Shown one piece after another: positions 4,489 through 5,357 of a stretch of DNA of 5,357 nucleotides. The DNA is from a bacterium (lineage in GTDB: Archaea; Thermoplasmatota; Thermoplasmata; Lutacidiplasmatales; UBA184). Within the stretch, counting starts at the first letter, position 1, and each line of letters begins with the position of its first letter. The notes beneath the pieces are model-generated. The model had not been told where the DNA came from. It saw only the letters and a list, made by a program, of their open reading frames with translations, and ran no database searches. The stretch spans positions 1-5,357 of the forward strand of contig JAKBKR010000166.1 of the NCBI GenBank assembly GCA_021832495.1, read 5' to 3'. Position numbers and translations under genes: made by a program.

Positions 4489-4628
4489 TTTGGACCTCTT
4501 TTTAGAACCCCCCTTGCGATTCGCCAATACGGGGACTTGCACCTGGCACAGCTCCGCGGAGTCCTCCGGCCCTTTTGGGGCCAAGATTCCCCGCAGCGCA
4601 GGCAGGTTAGCACGGGATGATCTACCAT
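4485..4628 (-). CDS. Small zinc-ribbon protein (47 aa)
   Basis: The 47-residue product has TCLRCGESW (C9, C12) and SCARCKSPYW (C27, C30). This is a well-known archaeal ribbon pattern: a first knuckle followed by Trp, then Pro and Arg/Lys residues, then C-x2-C-K-S-P-Y-W. It would bind one Zn and probably nucleic acid; close relatives are found singly or as the end domain of larger archaeal and viral proteins. The C-terminus (RIARGVLKRGPK) is basic. The TGA overlaps the next start as ATGA. ATG 4628 has no close ribosome binding site (a GGGG lies about 13 bases upstream). A TAG lies two codons before it in the same frame, and beyond that the frame is open back to ATG 4694, so the true N-terminus is uncertain. 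Confidence 0.85.
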   Translation of the reverse strand: MVDHPVLTCLRCGESWPQKGRRTPRSCARCKSPYWRIARGVLKRGPK

Positions 4629-4631
4629 GTT

Positions 4632-4694
4632 CTAAAGGGACCCCTTACGGTCTGCGAGGGGTGCAACGCCACATCCGGGGTTGCCTGAAATCAT
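4632..4694 (-). CDS. 20-codon ORF ending in TAG, in frame with the zinc ribbon
   Basis: ATG 4694 overlaps the recombinase stop as ATGA and has AAGGGTG at 4699-4705, 4 bases before it. The frame runs 20 codons (starting MISGNPGCGVAPL) to a TAG at 4632-4634, then AAC, then the ATG of the 47-residue zinc ribbon in the same frame. Three readings fit. It may be a separate leader peptide. It may be the N-terminus of the ribbon protein interrupted by a stop mutation. Or the TAG may be read as an amino acid, such as pyrrolysine, giving a 69-residue protein. The good start signals favour translation beginning here, but nothing in the sequence decides among the three. Confidence 0.35.
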   Translation of the reverse strand: MISGNPGCGVAPLADRKGSL

Positions 4695-5353
4695 GTCGCA
4701 CCCTTTTCTACGCTTGGGTTTTTAGTCCGCAGAGCATTCTTGCACGTTCCCGCGGGTAAGCCCACTTGCTGAGCCACCTGCTTCCAGGTGAGCCCTTCGG
4801 CCCGGCATTCTTTGATTCTTCGAATGTGCAGAGAGGTTACACGCCTCGGCCTGCCGGGAGGCTTCCCGCTTTTGGTCTGCCGCCTGCCTTCCCGGATCTC
4901 TCGCATGGCAACGCGGACCCGCTCAGACTTCCGGCGGCTCTCGAACGCGGCGATGACTGGCAGGATGGCTCGCAGGAGGTCCCGCCCGATGTTCGGCTGA
5001 CCGTCCTCTGTAGTGTCGATCATTGGCTCCTTGAAGGAATGGAAATGCACCCCCTTGGCCTCCAACTCTTCGATAGCCAGGACTGCCAGGGTGAATCTCT
5101 CCTCTCGGCTCCAACGGTCCAGGGACCATACGAGCAGGTGTTTCCAGGGGCGATTGGGGTCTCCGGCCTCCCGGTTCAGCCGGTCGTACTCCTCGCGTAG
5201 GACCTTGCCAGTTGCGGATTCCTTCTCGGCGTACACTCGCAGGTCGGTCCAACCTCGGCTCGCGGCGTACTCCCGCAGGTCCCGTTCCTGGCCCTCGAGA
5301 GACTGCTCGGCGGAGGAAACGCGGGCGTAGATGGCGACTGTCTCCGTGCTCAA
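4691..5353 (-). CDS. Serine recombinase, resolvase/invertase type (220 aa, start uncertain)
   Basis: Residues 6-23 hold the catalytic motif, VAIYARVSSAEQSLEGQ, with the nucleophile at S13 and R11 before it. The second active-site block is WSLDRWSREER (76-86), with Arg 80 and Arg 83 in the positions of the conserved resolvase arginines. GRDLLRAILPVIAAFESRRKSERVRVAM (123-150) is the long E helix with its usual ending. Residues 155-170 are a basic Gly/Pro linker, and 171-212 form a helix-turn-helix (HIRRIKECRAEGLTWKQVAQQVG) for site binding. Length is normal for small resolvases and invertases and too short for large integrases. The only start in the window is a TTG at 5353; the frame is open to the edge, so translation may begin further upstream. 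It probably resolves multimers, inverts a segment or mobilises the element; no crossover site is recognised here. Confidence 0.95.
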   Translation of the reverse strand: MSTETVAIYARVSSAEQSLEGQERDLREYAASRGWTDLRVYAEKESATGKVLREEYDRLNREAGDPNRPWKHLLVWSLDRWSREERFTLAVLAIEELEAKGVHFHSFKEPMIDTTEDGQPNIGRDLLRAILPVIAAFESRRKSERVRVAMREIREGRRQTKSGKPPGRPRRVTSLHIRRIKECRAEGLTWKQVAQQVGLPAGTCKNALRTKNPSVEKGAT

Positions 5354-5357
5354 GGAA

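Noticed and set aside
4551..4582. Palindrome CTCCGCGGAG and a GGCCC/GGGCC hairpin
   Set aside because: Both lie inside the zinc-ribbon coding sequence and are no longer than expected by chance in GC-rich DNA; no T-run follows, so neither is a terminator or a recombinase site on this evidence.
4489..4584. TTG-started extension of the 77-residue protein
   Set aside because: The stretch is occupied in another frame by the 47-residue zinc ribbon, and ATG 4488 has both ATGA coupling and a GAGGT site.

Overview
The window looks like part of an archaeal mobile element, most likely a virus, provirus or integrated plasmid. The DNA is GC-rich, but the few intergenic gaps hold sharp AT-rich TATA-type boxes in archaeal spacing. 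Start codons mix ATG, GTG and TTG. Genes are small and linked by ATGA, GTGA or TGATG overlaps. Stops of the confident genes are ten TGA, three TAA and no TAG. I cannot name the host; a euryarchaeal or Thermoplasmatota-like host is a guess.

The right part (4691-5353, minus strand) starts with a serine recombinase, possibly running past the window edge. Below it, in one unbroken minus-strand run, come a 20-codon micro-ORF, a 47-residue zinc ribbon, a 77-residue protein with a Cys-rich tail, a second 20-codon micro-ORF with a strong ribosome binding site, and a SWIM zinc-finger plus winged-helix protein (3717-4205). The zinc ribbon and both micro-ORFs are too short to be picked up by a simple ORF caller.

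The middle part (2371-3503, minus strand) has its own TATA box. It carries a 295-residue winged-helix protein, coupled by a GTGA overlap to an 82-residue Cys-rich protein. That protein shares a Cys signature with the 77-residue one. Its 3' end overlaps the oppositely transcribed glycosyltransferase by 89 bp.

At 1564-1599 a 36-bp gap holds two nested, opposed TATA boxes. Rightward (+) they serve a zinc-binding protein coupled to a small GT-A family 2 glycosyltransferase. Leftward (-) they serve a six-gene run: a zinc ribbon, a disordered charged protein, three small membrane proteins, and the N-terminus of a P-loop ATPase cut by the window start.

My reading is that the leftward run is a virion assembly, packaging or secretion module (membrane proteins plus a candidate FtsK/HerA-type ATPase). 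The glycosyltransferase may decorate a surface protein. The right half supplies recombination and transcription control through small zinc and winged-helix proteins. The fold-level calls come from motifs visible in the sequence; the module-level roles are inference.
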